From NCBI GenBank assembly GCA_963819885.1, contig CAWFXV010000014.1:1-64000 (forward strand): a stretch of DNA of 64,000 bases, in the 5' to 3' direction. The notes beneath the pieces are model-generated. The model did not search any database. It had not been told where the DNA came from and saw nothing but the letters and a program-made list of their open reading frames with translations. The DNA is from JACVRX01 sp963819885. GTDB taxonomy: Bacteria; Actinomycetota; Actinomycetes; Jiangellales; Jiangellaceae. Position numbers and translations under genes: made by a program. Below are positions 53,477 to 63,762 of the stretch, in pieces (within the stretch, counting starts at the first letter, position 1; every line of letters starts with the position of its first letter).

Positions 53477-54607
53477 CTACGGGCCGTCCTGGAAGACCGT
53501 CGTGCTGGGACCACGGTCCGCTGCTGGCCGGCGGCGCATCCAAAACGGTGTGGCGTATTGGCGCACGGTGCCGTAGTACCGCGCGCGGTCCGTGAGGTAG
53601 GCGGTGCACTCATCGCTACGGGCCGACTCGTACCGCGCGAGCAGTGCCATGGCGTCCCTGGGATGGTCGAGCATTTGCGCGGCCGTGTCCGCGGCGGATT
53701 CGGCTGTCCGCAGCGCACGCAGGACGCCGCTTCCGGTGAGGGGGTCCACGGCTAACGCCGCATCGCCGACCGCGATCCAAGGCCGCTGATCGCTGGCCCG
53801 CAAGAGGCGGTGACTCGCTGCGGAGTGCACCCGCGGCTTCGATCGCGGCGGGGAGCCAGCGACCCGCGCGGCGGTCGTGGCCGCCGTGCATAACTGGCGG
53901 TGCCATCGCGCGGTCCCAGCCAGGCCATCTCGACGGCAGAGGTCCGCGTCGGTCATTAGCATTCCCACCATGGCGTCATCGGCAAGCGGCGCCGTGTACC
54001 ACCAGCCGTTTGCGGTGGACTCGACCAGCAGGTAGTGCTCGTTGGTCACATCCATGCCGTGCCAGGTGGCGGCAAGGGCAACGAGACGGTCGAACGCCAG
54101 ACGGCGCGCACCCAGTGACCGGCTGATGCCCGCCCGGCGCCCGGTCGCGTCGACGAGGAGACGGCCGCCCAGCTGGACTCCATCTGCGCAGACCACATCC
54201 CACCTGCCGCCATCATGCCGGCAGCTTGCGACGGGCGTGCCGGTCCACACGTGAGCGCCGGCACTGGCGGCGGCGCGCACGAGCATCCGATCGAAGGCGC
54301 GGCGGTCGACGTGCCAGCCGCTGGTGTATCCGCTGGCCAGGTGCGAGTGCTCGGCCGGCTCTGCCTCGTCCCAGATGCTGCGGGTGCCCCAGGACGGCAG
54401 CGGGTGCAGTGCGACGAACTCGTCCCAGACACCCAGCTCGCGCAGCAGCGGCTGGACGACTGGAGCCAGCGTCTCGCCGACACGAGGCCGATCGAAGCGG
54501 CTACGTTCCAGCACAGCCACCGACCTGCCAGCGGCCGCCAGTCGTAGGGCCGTCGCTGCTCCCGCCGGGCCGCCGCCGGCGACGACGACGTCGTAGATCT
54601 GACACAC
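53477..54607 (-). CDS. lodB: LodB-like FAD-dependent maturation flavoprotein
   Basis: 376 residues from GTG 54607, three bases after the LodA-like stop at 54610; a TTG at 54613 would overlap it. FAD site VVVAGGGPAGAATALRLAA near residue 6, conserved RVGETLAP near 42, and AVGDAALAVDPLTGSGVLRAL near 275, as in LodB and halogenase-like flavoproteins. LodB is needed to form the cysteine tryptophylquinone of LodA. Placement next to a LodA-like gene supports that role. Confidence 0.83.
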   Translation of the reverse strand: MCQIYDVVVAGGGPAGAATALRLAAAGRSVAVLERSRFDRPRVGETLAPVVQPLLRELGVWDEFVALHPLPSWGTRSIWDEAEPAEHSHLASGYTSGWHVDRRAFDRMLVRAAASAGAHVWTGTPVASCRHDGGRWDVVCADGVQLGGRLLVDATGRRAGISRSLGARRLAFDRLVALAATWHGMDVTNEHYLLVESTANGWWYTAPLADDAMVGMLMTDADLCRRDGLAGTARWHRQLCTAATTAARVAGSPPRSKPRVHSAASHRLLRASDQRPWIAVGDAALAVDPLTGSGVLRALRTAESAADTAAQMLDHPRDAMALLARYESARSDECTAYLTDRARYYGTVRQYATPFWMRRRPAADRGPSTTVFQDGP

Positions 54608-54609
54608 GA

Positions 54610-57600
54610 TCAACTCTCCGGCCGGTAGCTGCAGCCGCACTCCTCCAGGCACTTGCGGGCACGACCGAGGTCAATCCCGAGGTGCCGCAACCGCTCAGCC
54701 AGCTTCTCGTCCACGATCCCGTCCTCGAGCAGGCAGGACAGCAATCTGCACAGTGTTTCGCCGCCATCACCGGCGCCGCTGGGGCCGCCCGGCGAGTCGG
54801 GGTCGTCGCCGCCGCGCCAGACCGCCGCCGTGACGGTGCGCTCCCGGGTAAACGGCCGCCCCGACCGTGTCCGCCCTCGTGCGCGGACGCGGACCCGGTA
54901 AACACCGGACGCGGTGGTCCCGAACGTGCCCGCGAACTCGCCAGGCCCGGCCACATCGAAAGTCAGGCTCACCGTCGCCCCGTCGGGGCGGGTGATCTCC
55001 GCCCAGACATATGGATCACCGTCCACCGGCAGGCCCGACTGAGTCAGGGTGGCGTGCAGAGCCACTTCGGAGCCCGGTTCATACGAGCGCTGCCCCGCCT
55101 CCGCACGCAGCGACACGTTCGAATACGCGTGCACCACCAGGCTGTACGGCAACCCGAGGCGATCGCCTCCGCCTTCGACGGCCAGCGCCGACTCGACCAT
55201 GGGCTGGCTCCCCTGCGCGGCGGCGACCGCGAAAGCACGCTCGAACTCGAACGGCCGTCGCATTGGTGCCGGCCGATCCGTGCTGGCGCGGCGGCCTCTG
55301 AGGATCGACAAGTCGACACCGTCGTCGTCGTCAGGGGTGGGCTCAGTCTGTGGTCGCCCGATCGTCAGCAGCGCGTGCCAGGTGCCGGCGTGGTCGTAAC
55401 GGTGGGGGCGCAACTGGATCGGTAGGGCGATCCGGTAGTAAGCCACGCCCTGGCCGGTCTCGTACCGCATCGTCGGTTCCGCTTGTGCCCGCCAAGGCTC
55501 GACCAGCAGGCCGTTGGGGGTTTGCAGGCGGAAGTCGACGGCGTCCGGTCGGGACGTGAGCAGCACCACCTCCACGCCGGAGTCGGCGTCGCTGAGCTGG
55601 AATGGAATGCGCTGGACAGCGCCCGGGAAGAGTTCGCCGTCGGGGTCGAGGACCACCTCGGCGTTGGCGATGCCGGCCAAGATTTGCAGGAAGTACTTCT
55701 GTAGCAGGAACCGGTTGTCGCCGGTGATAGCGCCGGTGACCAGGAGGAAGCCGCCGTTGTTGCCGGACACCGTCTGCAGCGCGGGCACGCTGATGTTGTG
55801 GGGCTGGCCGAGACCAACCGCATACGTCCGTTCGTTGATCTGCCCGGCGACGTCGGAGATCCAGCGCGGGCGGTTCTCGATGCCGTCGGTGAGCACCACC
55901 TGCGCCTTGACGTCAACCGGCGGCGTCGCGGCGAGCAAACCCGTGCCCTCGAAGATGCCGTCGCCGATCGACGTCGCGCCCTGGGGATCCAGCGCGTTGC
56001 CGTTGATGACGTCGTGGGTCGCATTGCGATTCAGGTCCGAAAGGCCGCCGGGCCCGAGTGCAAGTATGGGCTGCTGCGGCTGGGCGTCCTGGTTGTAGCG
56101 CACGATTCCAACGCCGTCACCTTCGAGCATGAGGTCGACGAAGATGTTCGCCGCCTGCTGAAGCGACGCGTGCTTGGTCTGCCCGTCGCCGCGGTCCTCG
56201 CTCATACTGCCGGAGCGGTCCAGCACCAGGGCGATCGCCGCGGTGGCGCGGGCGACGGTGTTGCCGTCGACGGTGACCTGCCACGTCTGCCCGGACGTCG
56301 CTTCCTGCACGGTGAGCGTCTGGGTCGGGATGGATGACGGCGCGACACCGGTGCGGTAGACGATCCACAGTCGTGCGGTCGCCACGGCGTTGGGCGCGGT
56401 GGGACCGATCGTGACGGAGGTCGTGACCGCGACGAGCTGGGGATGGGCCGGCGCGCCGCCCGGCGCGTAGTCGAGGGTGAGCGCGGAACCCGGCGAGAGC
56501 ACCTCGAAGGTGATAGCGAGGGCGGCCTCGCGGACCATGCCCATCGGGCCTTGCGGTATGTCAATGAACCGCAGCTGCGGCGTGAGCAGCGTGATCGATA
56601 CCTCATCGCAGTGCTCCACCTCGAGGTGCTCCGTTCCCTGCTGCACGACGAAGCCAGCGGTGTGCCACAAGGCGACCATGTCGTCCATGCTGTTGACGTC
56701 GCGGTCCCAGCGGGCCTGGCCACCGGTGTCCTGCGGGATGACGTCGTTCGGGCGGGGTACCGGCCACCAGAGGTCACCACACGCCTTGAAGTCGGCGTGC
56801 CACGGCAGTGCCATGGCCTTGCTGAGCGTGCCGGCCGTGACGGACGACGCGAGCCGGAACGCTGCCGTGTACGGCGCCTCGATGATGGGCCGGTCGCCCG
56901 CGGAGAGCCCTCCGGCTTCGATGCCGGGGAAGAATGCACCTCCGACACACGCCTCGAGCGCGGCCCGGTCCAGGCCGTCGGGGGTTATGTCGGTTTCCGG
57001 CGCAGGCACGCCCACCCAGTCGGCCGCGTAGTTGCCTGCCTGCCAGCGCTGCATGTGCCCGTGCTGAATCGACGTGAGCCGCGAATCACCACCGTTGAGA
57101 GATGGCATGTCACCTGGTCGGGTCGCAGCCGACTGAAAATCGCGTCCACAACGGGCTGGCCGGTGACTGGGTCGGGCCAGGTGTGCGCGCCGAAGATTCC
57201 CTCCACCCAGCGCATGTCCCGGGCTCGCTGCAGGATCGGGTAGACGTCCTGCGTGTACGACGTCGTGGTGGGCGCGGGCACCAGTCCCAGGTCGACCATG
57301 CGCTGCAGTACGCGGTCGTACAGCGTGGTCGGGCTGTCCTGGTGCGGCGCGAACTTCGGCGGCGCAACGATCACCCATGCGCTCTCCACCGCAGGCGTCG
57401 AGCCGTCCTCGCGGAGCTTGATCGACGCGGACACTGGGCCGTCCGAGACGTCGTCGTACCAGCCAGCGTTCGCCCAGAAACCACCGATCAGTTCCCTGCC
57501 GGTGACGCAGCGGTGCCGTGCCCGCCGAGCACCAGCAGGTGGTTCGCGTCGTCGGTGCGTATCTCGCCGAGCGGCACCGTCACCACCGGCTCGCCGGAGA

Positions 57601-57972
57601 AATGAATGACGCCGTCGTCGAACAGCTGTCGCTGGTCGGGACCGGTCAGAGTGCGCGGTCCCGGGTTGATCGTGAGATCGCCTACCGGTTCGTTGTTGCC
57701 GCGGCCCGCGTGGGCCGCCTTGGCGTTGACGAGGTGGACGGTCCACGAGATCTCGGCATCGTCGTCAGTGAGCTCCTCGACGCTACCGTCGTCCTGATGC
57801 GCGAAGATGCGGAAGCGGGCTGCCTGCCGCTTGACCCGGCACTGAGCATCCTTGAACCCACCCTGCGGGTCCGGCACCTCCCCGGGCGCTCCGGTCCGAA
57901 GAAGAACTCGTCAGGACTGTTGCCGACCCGCGCAATGCCGATCGCTGGATGAATCTTATACGTTGTTGCCAC
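54610..57972 (-). CDS. lodA: LodA-like CTQ-dependent amino-acid oxidase fused to a vWA module; three frame breaks
   Basis: About 1,120 residues once frames are joined. N-terminus IHPAIGIARVGNSPDEFFFGPE is the LodA start. ELIGGFWANAGWYDDVSDGP, SPTTLYDRVLQRMVDLGLVP and WHADFKACGDLWWPVPRPND follow. The Asp four residues before the Cys in ADFKAC matches the LodA D512-C516 pair; the CTQ tryptophan may be in MVALWHTAGFVV. Then a von Willebrand A domain (LVLDRSGSMSEDRGD, VVLTDGIENRP) and an Ig-like tail with cysteines (CRLLSCLLEDG). Frame breaks are near 57880 and 57495 (both at short C runs) and near 57120. GTG 57972 follows GGGAGG. Confidence 0.85.
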
Positions 57973-58438
57973 CGCTGCCTCCCTTAATGTCGACGTTAAT
58001 CTCAATTTGAGTTGACTGAGCTGGGCCCGAAGATACGTGCGCTCGAACCGGAGGACTGGGCAGCGGGGCGAAGCGAACGGTCAGACACCGACCACGAACC
58101 AACCATGCCTTTGCCCGCCCAGAGGTAAAAGCAGATGTATCCAGCGCAATTGGCGATGAGTGAAGCCATCGGCCCGGCGAACACCACGCCTCAAGATACA
58201 AGTGGCCGCGTCTACGTGGGTCCGATTTCACGAAAAGAAGCAGCGTCGGCGGGTGTGTCTGTGGCAATAGGAGAGCCGAGCTGGACTGCGCGACCGCCGC
58301 TTTCGTCCGACCCGAGCTGCATGAATCCCGCGACGACGGTGGTGGGGCGCGTAAGCGTCGGCCCCAGTGCGTGTCGAAGTCCTGACCTCCAGGGCTCGGA
58401 TTGCGGGACGTTGCCTGCCCGTCGGGGTCGAACGAGCG
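57973..58438. other. Leader/intergenic region upstream of the LodA-like gene
   Basis: 466 bases between the BTAD regulator's stop and the LodA-like start, both minus strand. No good gene is seen; a 36-residue frame ending at 58212 is too weak. It probably holds the LodA promoter and 5' leader. Confidence 0.4.
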
Positions 58439-59254
58439 TCAGTCTGCTCTCGAGCCCTGCAGCCGCGTCCGCAGATCTCGTGACGAGGGATCGGCCAGCC
58501 GTTGCCTCGGCGCGACGCGAGGTCCTGGAACGTCGCCGATGGCAGACTGCAGCACCGCGACGAGCCTCGGCGAGGGCGCCAGGCCGGTTTCCTCGTAGAG
58601 CAAGCAACGAAATGCCGTGAACTGCCGGATGGCCTCGGTGCGGTTGCCCTCGGCAAGATGCGCCCGGATCAGGGTCGCATGGGCGGATTCGTACAGCGGC
58701 TCGACGGCGATCGCGGCGTAGGCGGCGTCGACGGCCCTGCCGTACTCTCCGGACTCGACCAGATGTCGGCTCAAGGCCTCCAGCGCGTGCATGCGTAGCT
58801 GTCGGTGGCGCTCGCGGTCGACGAGGAGCCAGTCTTCGTCCCAGCCCGGCAGCAGATCCCCCTCGAGCAACCGCAGAGGCGTCGCCAACAGGTCGGTGGA
58901 CGCCGACGGGCTGTCGATGAGGCGGTGCGCCTGCGCCATCATTTGAGGGAAGTCGACATCGACATCCGTGCCGAGGCGCACCACATCGCGCCTGCCAGCC
59001 ACCAGTGTGGGGCTGGCCCGCCGGATCCGCCAGAGCGCTGTGCGCAGGTTGGCCTGGGCGCGGGTCTGCGAGGTCCATCCCCACAGCTGGCCGGCCAAGA
59101 CGTCCCGGCGCGCCTCAGTGCAGGTGACCGCCAGATAACCCAGGACCCGTTGGGCATTCGCAGGCATCGCGACCGTGTGCCCGCCGATCCGCACCCCGAA
59201 CCCGCCGAGAACCCGTAGCGCGATCCCGGCACCAATGACGTCCCCTGCCGTCAT
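58439..59254 (-). CDS. BTAD/SARP-like transcriptional regulator
   Basis: 271 residues. An OmpR-type winged helix occupies about 10-95 (ALRVLGGFGVRIGGHTVAMP, ANAQRVLGYLAVTC, RAQANLRTALWRIRR). The bacterial transcription-activation (BTAD) domain spans about 105-250 (LLEGDLLPGWDEDWLLVDRER, YGRAVDAAYAAIAVEPLYES and RQFTAFRCLLYEETGLAPSP, each quoted in part). There is no NB-ARC ATPase, so it is of the short SARP class. It lies just upstream of the LodA gene and is the likely activator. Confidence 0.87.
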   Translation of the reverse strand: MTAGDVIGAGIALRVLGGFGVRIGGHTVAMPANAQRVLGYLAVTCTEARRDVLAGQLWGWTSQTRAQANLRTALWRIRRASPTLVAGRRDVVRLGTDVDVDFPQMMAQAHRLIDSPSASTDLLATPLRLLEGDLLPGWDEDWLLVDRERHRQLRMHALEALSRHLVESGEYGRAVDAAYAAIAVEPLYESAHATLIRAHLAEGNRTEAIRQFTAFRCLLYEETGLAPSPRLVAVLQSAIGDVPGPRVAPRQRLADPSSRDLRTRLQGSRAD

Positions 59255-59394
59255 CCCCGTACGTCCTGTGACTGGGTCGAATGTCTTGGGTTGCAGTCCA
59301 GTGTGCGGCTGTTTGCAACCGGCCGCTATGGAGTTTCGCTTCCAGCTGTCTCCACAACGTCAACAACCCGTCACCACGCGGTCGGAATTCACAC

Positions 59395-59685
59395 GTGGTC
59401 TTGACGCTGGAGGTGACCGATCGACACACGGCGGCGCGCGATCCTCTTGCCGTGGTGGAATCCCATTGGCTCGTCGTGTTGGCGCGTGTGTGGCGCGATG
59501 GCGACCGGCAGATGATCCGCCTGATCGCCCGCACCGAGTCCGACGACGTCGGTCGCGTCGCCGTTGAATCGTCCAATCGCGCCGCCGCAGACCGGTTGTT
59601 GGCGTGGTTGGACGATTTCGAGCGAACTAACTACCCCGGTGCAGCCGACGACAAGACCGAAGACATAGCAGAGATGACCGAGTGA
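59395..59685 (+). CDS. Small unknown protein
   Basis: 96 residues from GTG 59395: VVLTLEVTDRHTAARDPLAV, then VLARVWRDGDRQMIRLIA and AADRLLAWLDDFERTNYP. Beta-strands then a helix, no signal peptide. An earlier ATG at 59281 would add a sequence lacking coding bias. It precedes the SPF-motif gene by 60 bases on the same strand. Family not recognised. Confidence 0.55.
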   Translation: MVLTLEVTDRHTAARDPLAVVESHWLVVLARVWRDGDRQMIRLIARTESDDVGRVAVESSNRAAADRLLAWLDDFERTNYPGAADDKTEDIAEMTE

Positions 59686-59745
59686 CGAAGCCTCAGACGA
59701 AAGCGACCTAGGTTCATTCGGAAGACGGCTGGACAGGAGATTCCG

Positions 59746-61938
59746 ATGGAAACTCTGGAACGGGTCGAAGAAAGCACGTCACCGTTTGCCGGTGCCTACT
59801 TCGCCGCCGGTGAGGAGGCCGAAGCGGAGCGTCCAGCGGCCTGGGTCGGAACGACGGCCTCTCCATTTGCCCAGGGCTTCACCACCGAGGACGAGACCGA
59901 AGCAGAGCAGGCTCAGTGGGCCGCGCTGATCAACGAGTTGTCCGACGAGTCGTTCGACGAAGCTGTGGAGTCTCTGATCGACGAGGTCGCCGGACGCCAC
60001 TTGCAGTCGATGGCTTCCTGGGCGTCCAACCTGGATGCGGCCGCCTTGGCCTCCCAGGAGGCTGCCGAGTGGGTCGCAGAGGTCGGCGCCTCAGCAGACA
60101 GGCTGCTCGAGCAGCTGGAGGCGCAGTATGCCGACCGGCCAGCCGATTCAGTGACGCCGCAAGGGCTTGACGAGGCTCTCGCGCAGTTCGCCGCGGGCCC
60201 GGATCCGGTGGCTACGGCCTCGGAACAGTTCCTTGGCGGGCTGGTGAAGAAGGCGTTCAACGCCGCCAAAGGCGTCGCCAAGGCCGTCGGCAAGTTCCTG
60301 CCGATGGGCAAGCTGTTCGGCCTTCTGCGGCGGCTCGTCAACCCGTTGCTCAAGCGCGTGCTGGCAAAGGCCATCAATCGGCTGCCCGCGAGCGCTCGTG
60401 GACCCGCCACCGAGCTCGCCCGGAAGTTCGGCGTCGCCGAGGCGGAGTCAGGTGGCGAGATTGCCGCCGAGTTCGACGCCCAGTTCGCCGAGCTGCTGGT
60501 CGCACCGACCGACGCGGCGGCGGAACAGCTGCTCGGGGAAGCGGAGGCGACGGCGGAGTCGGAGGCCTTGCAGGAGCACGATCCCCTGGCCCGGCTGGAC
60601 ACCGCCCGCGCGACACTGGCCCAACAGCTGGCTCAGGCCGAGCCTGGCAAACCCCCGACCGAGCAGCTCGAGCAGTTCATCCCCGTCGTGATGGCGGCGT
60701 TGCCGTTGATTCGGGCCGGGATCAAAATCGTCGGCCGGGAGCGTGTCAAGAACTTCCTGGCCACCGCCCTCGCGACGCTGATTCAGGGGTACGTCGGGCC
60801 GGTTGCGGCCAAGGCGCTGGCGCCGCACATCGCCCACACCGGCCTGCGCCTGCTCAGTTTGGAGGCCGAGTCGAGCGAGGTGCTGGGAGCAGAGGCGCTC
60901 GTGGACACGTTGGAAGAGACGATCACCAGCGTCGCGCAGCTCCCCGCGAGCTCGTTGGAGGATCCGTTACGGCTGGAAAGTGAGATCGCCGACGCGTTCT
61001 CCGAGGCGGCCGGTCGGTTGCTTCCGCGGGAGGTGCTGCGCCCGGACTTGGAGACCTTCGAGACCGAGGACCAGGAGGCCGGCGAGGGCTGGGTCCTGAT
61101 GCCACGTCGGGCTGCTCGTTGCCGGCGTTACCGCAAGTTCAATCGCGTCTACGACGTCGCGATCAGCCGGCCTCGGGCCCGGGCGATCATCTTGGGCGAG
61201 GACACCCTGGAGGATCGCCTGCTGGACGCCGGCGTCGAGCGGTGGCCGGTGCGGGCCGAGGCGCACATCTACGAGGCGATGCTCGGGACCCACCTGGGAC
61301 ATCTGGCCGCGTTCGAGGGCGAAGGCGCGCCAGCGGGCGCGGACGAGTTCGAAGATCTGACACCGGCGAGAGCGGCGATCCTGGTCGGCCAACCCGGGCT
61401 CGGACGCCGCCTCGGTGGCGCGCGGGTGGCGCCCGGACGGCGGTTCTTCCGGCTGGTGGTTCCGGGTCGGGTGGTACGACGACGTCGCAGCCGGATCATC
61501 ATTCGCCTGGACGCCACGGCTGCGCAGCCGGCTCTTCGGCTGCACCTCCGCCTGGGCGAACGCTCCGCCCACCTGCTCAGCGGCCACTTGGCCAAGAACG
61601 CGCTCCCGGATGCGCTGGGCGTGATCCGCCGTCTTGTCGGCCCCGTCGCGCGTCGGAGCGTCGCCGCCCGGCTGGCCCGCCACCTCGCCAAGGCAACCGG
61701 GGCCGCGGTCCCGCCGACCCGTGGTGACGAGCTCGCCGGGCAGGTCATCGAGTCCATGCTCGCCGTGTTGTCCGAGCAGCTGCCCACCAAGGCGGCCGAG
61801 CTCGCGGCCGCGGCCAAGGATCCGGCCCCGGGCCTGACCCTCACCTTCGAGTTCCGCTTCGCCGACAAGGCTGCTCTGACGACGGGCAAGCCGGAGCCGC
61901 CGAGTCTCACGATCCGCCCCGGGCAGCATCGTGACTGA
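59746..61938 (+). CDS. Large SPF-motif protein with amphipathic/glycine-rich helices
   Basis: 730 residues, no signal peptide. The acidic N-terminus has two copies of a short motif, TSPFAGAYF and ASPFAQGF (residues ~11-19 and ~38-46). Residues ~160-235 are cationic amphipathic helices (LGGLVKKAFNAAKGVAKAVG, LFGLLRRLVNPLLKRVLAKA). A second hydrophobic block is near 310-375 (FIPVVMAALPLIRAGIKIV). The C-terminal third is Arg-rich (RARAIILGED). The motif recalls N-termini of proteins in phage-tail-like secretion loci; this is my impression only. It overlaps the next gene by 8 bases. AGGAG precedes ATG 59746. Confidence 0.72.
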   Translation: METLERVEESTSPFAGAYFAAGEEAEAERPAAWVGTTASPFAQGFTTEDETEAEQAQWAALINELSDESFDEAVESLIDEVAGRHLQSMASWASNLDAAALASQEAAEWVAEVGASADRLLEQLEAQYADRPADSVTPQGLDEALAQFAAGPDPVATASEQFLGGLVKKAFNAAKGVAKAVGKFLPMGKLFGLLRRLVNPLLKRVLAKAINRLPASARGPATELARKFGVAEAESGGEIAAEFDAQFAELLVAPTDAAAEQLLGEAEATAESEALQEHDPLARLDTARATLAQQLAQAEPGKPPTEQLEQFIPVVMAALPLIRAGIKIVGRERVKNFLATALATLIQGYVGPVAAKALAPHIAHTGLRLLSLEAESSEVLGAEALVDTLEETITSVAQLPASSLEDPLRLESEIADAFSEAAGRLLPREVLRPDLETFETEDQEAGEGWVLMPRRAARCRRYRKFNRVYDVAISRPRARAIILGEDTLEDRLLDAGVERWPVRAEAHIYEAMLGTHLGHLAAFEGEGAPAGADEFEDLTPARAAILVGQPGLGRRLGGARVAPGRRFFRLVVPGRVVRRRRSRIIIRLDATAAQPALRLHLRLGERSAHLLSGHLAKNALPDALGVIRRLVGPVARRSVAARLARHLAKATGAAVPPTRGDELAGQVIESMLAVLSEQLPTKAAELAAAAKDPAPGLTLTFEFRFADKAALTTGKPEPPSLTIRPGQHRD

Positions 61939-63181
61939 ACCCCGCGACGTCCAGGTCGAGGCCGAGCTGGCCCATTGGCGCGGCGCGATTGCCGCGCTGG
62001 CGGACCTCGACGCGGTCGCGGCCCCGAGCGCCTGGGCGATGCTCGAGGACTACCTCCGCCTCCGGCTCCGAGAGCGGTTGCTCGCCTCGATCCGCGCACT
62101 GTCGAACGAGGGCGCGGCAGTGGCCTCGCTGCTCGATGCCGGCGAGACGCCGGACGTCATCCGGCGCAAGGTGCTCGCCCTTCGACGCCGATACGTTCAA
62201 GTGGAGGCGATCATCGACTTCTACGGCGATGCGGTCAACACCCGGACGAACCCGGTTCTCGGCGCGATTCTGGGCGGGCTGGACACCGTTGCCGTGGACT
62301 CGATGGAGGTGCTGCTCCGGCCATTGGGGATCGAGGTGCCACCCGCGTTGGTGTGGATGGACAAGGGCACTGGAGCGGCCATTCTGCGCGCCGGTGTCCG
62401 GCTGTGGGGTCAGGGCGGGCCGTCGCCGGTGGCGGCGATCAAGCTCACCCGGCACAACCTCAACCACCCCACGGCGCTGCTGCACGAGACCGGACATCAG
62501 GTCGCTCATCTCACCGGGTGGACCGACGAGCTGGCCGATGCGCTCCAGGACGCGCTCGGAGCCACCTCCCGGGAACTGGCGGCGCTCTGGCGGCGGTGGG
62601 CCAGTGAGATCGCGGCCGACGTCCACGCGTTCGTTCTCGCCGGGTGGGCGCCGACACCCGCGCTGGCCAACGTCGTCGACGGGGCCACCGCCGCCGTCCA
62701 TCGGATTCGCCCGATGGACCCGCACCCGCCTGCGTGGTTGCGAGTGATGTTGAACGTCGAGCTGTGTCGACGCTGGTACGGCGCCGGGCCGTGGGACTCC
62801 CTTGCCGCCGCCTGGCTGCAGCGGCACGATCCGGCGCGGCACCCGTCGGCCAGCGCCCGGGTTGCCGCCGCGAGCATCTCGCTGCTCCCCACCGTTGTCG
62901 CGGTGTGCACGCGGCGTCCGTTCGCCGCCTTTGGGCGCCGGCCGATCCATGTCCTCGCCGACCCGCTGCGGGTGTCCCCTGCAGCCCTCGATGCTCTTGC
63001 GCATCGAGCTGGACCATCCCTGCTGACCTCGCGCTACTTGGCCCGGCGGGAGTCGCTGCGGATCCTCGCCTGGCTGACCTCCCACCGACCCGCTGACCCC
63101 GCGGCCGCGGCGGCCGCGAGCACTCGACTGCACCAATGGCTGGCGGCGCTCGCGCCGTTACCGCTGCCGCGGGCAGCTTGA
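61931..63181 (+). CDS. Putative HExxH zinc metallopeptidase-like protein
   Basis: 416 residues; GTG 61931 overlaps the SPF gene. The zinc motif LLHETGHQVAHLTGWTDEL is near residue 185 (HETGH). A downstream SEIAADVHAF near 225 could supply the third ligand. Helical N-terminus (RLRLRERLLASIRALSNEGA). No signal peptide. Peptidase family not recognised; it might process the SPF-motif neighbour or be a toxin domain. Confidence 0.68.
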   Translation: MTEPRDVQVEAELAHWRGAIAALADLDAVAAPSAWAMLEDYLRLRLRERLLASIRALSNEGAAVASLLDAGETPDVIRRKVLALRRRYVQVEAIIDFYGDAVNTRTNPVLGAILGGLDTVAVDSMEVLLRPLGIEVPPALVWMDKGTGAAILRAGVRLWGQGGPSPVAAIKLTRHNLNHPTALLHETGHQVAHLTGWTDELADALQDALGATSRELAALWRRWASEIAADVHAFVLAGWAPTPALANVVDGATAAVHRIRPMDPHPPAWLRVMLNVELCRRWYGAGPWDSLAAAWLQRHDPARHPSASARVAAASISLLPTVVAVCTRRPFAAFGRRPIHVLADPLRVSPAALDALAHRAGPSLLTSRYLARRESLRILAWLTSHRPADPAAAAAASTRLHQWLAALAPLPLPRAA

Positions 63182-63206
63182 CCACCCGACCGCGAAAGGA
63201 CCCACC

Positions 63207-63731
63207 ATGGCCACCCAGAGCAGCACTCCGCAGCCACCCGACCAGACGCTCCCGCAGATCCTGGCCGCCCTGCAGTCGATCGCCGCCGCGGTCAACCGCG
63301 GCACCGACGTCATCGTCGACGCCGCGGACGAGCGCCCGGCCAGCCAAGAGCAGTCCACGGCGATCCTGGACTACCTGGTGCTGCGCGAGCTCGTGGGCCG
63401 CCAGGCCGACGAGGTCCGGCGCACCGTCGGGGCGACCCGGTTCTCGGACCAGGTGGTGGAGTTCGACGGGGAGATCCCGGCCAATGCCGTCACGGTCGCC
63501 GTGTTCACCCGGCGCAGCGTCGCCCCCGACGAGGTGGCCGACATCGAGGACGTCGGGCCGATCCTGGAACGGCGCAAGAAGCAGCGAAGGACCCGCGGCA
63601 GCGGCGGCGACCCGGTGTTCGGGTTCGTCCTCGAGAACGTCGCCGACGACCAGCCGATCGTCCGGCTCGAGCTGCGCGACGCCGAGGACCTCGCCGTGGC
63701 GCTCGGCCCGCGTCTGGCTTCCGTGACCTGA
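63207..63731 (+). CDS. Unknown protein
   Basis: 174 residues. N-terminal helix (LPQILAALQSIAAAVNRG), centre ELVGRQADEVRRTVGATRF, beta-rich end (VVEFDGEIPANAVTVAVFTR, PIVRLELRDAEDLAVALG). ATG 63207 follows GAAAGGA. Third gene of the right-edge operon, 25 bases after the HExxH gene. Family not recognised. Confidence 0.65.
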   Translation: MATQSSTPQPPDQTLPQILAALQSIAAAVNRGTDVIVDAADERPASQEQSTAILDYLVLRELVGRQADEVRRTVGATRFSDQVVEFDGEIPANAVTVAVFTRRSVAPDEVADIEDVGPILERRKKQRRTRGSGGDPVFGFVLENVADDQPIVRLELRDAEDLAVALGPRLASVT

Positions 63732-63762
63732 CGCCCGCACCTCCGACGAGACGAGGCATCCC

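Noticed and set aside
61907..63136. 409-residue minus-strand frame over the HExxH gene
   Set aside because: Arg/Gly-rich shadow; the plus-strand gene has the zinc motif and operon spacing.
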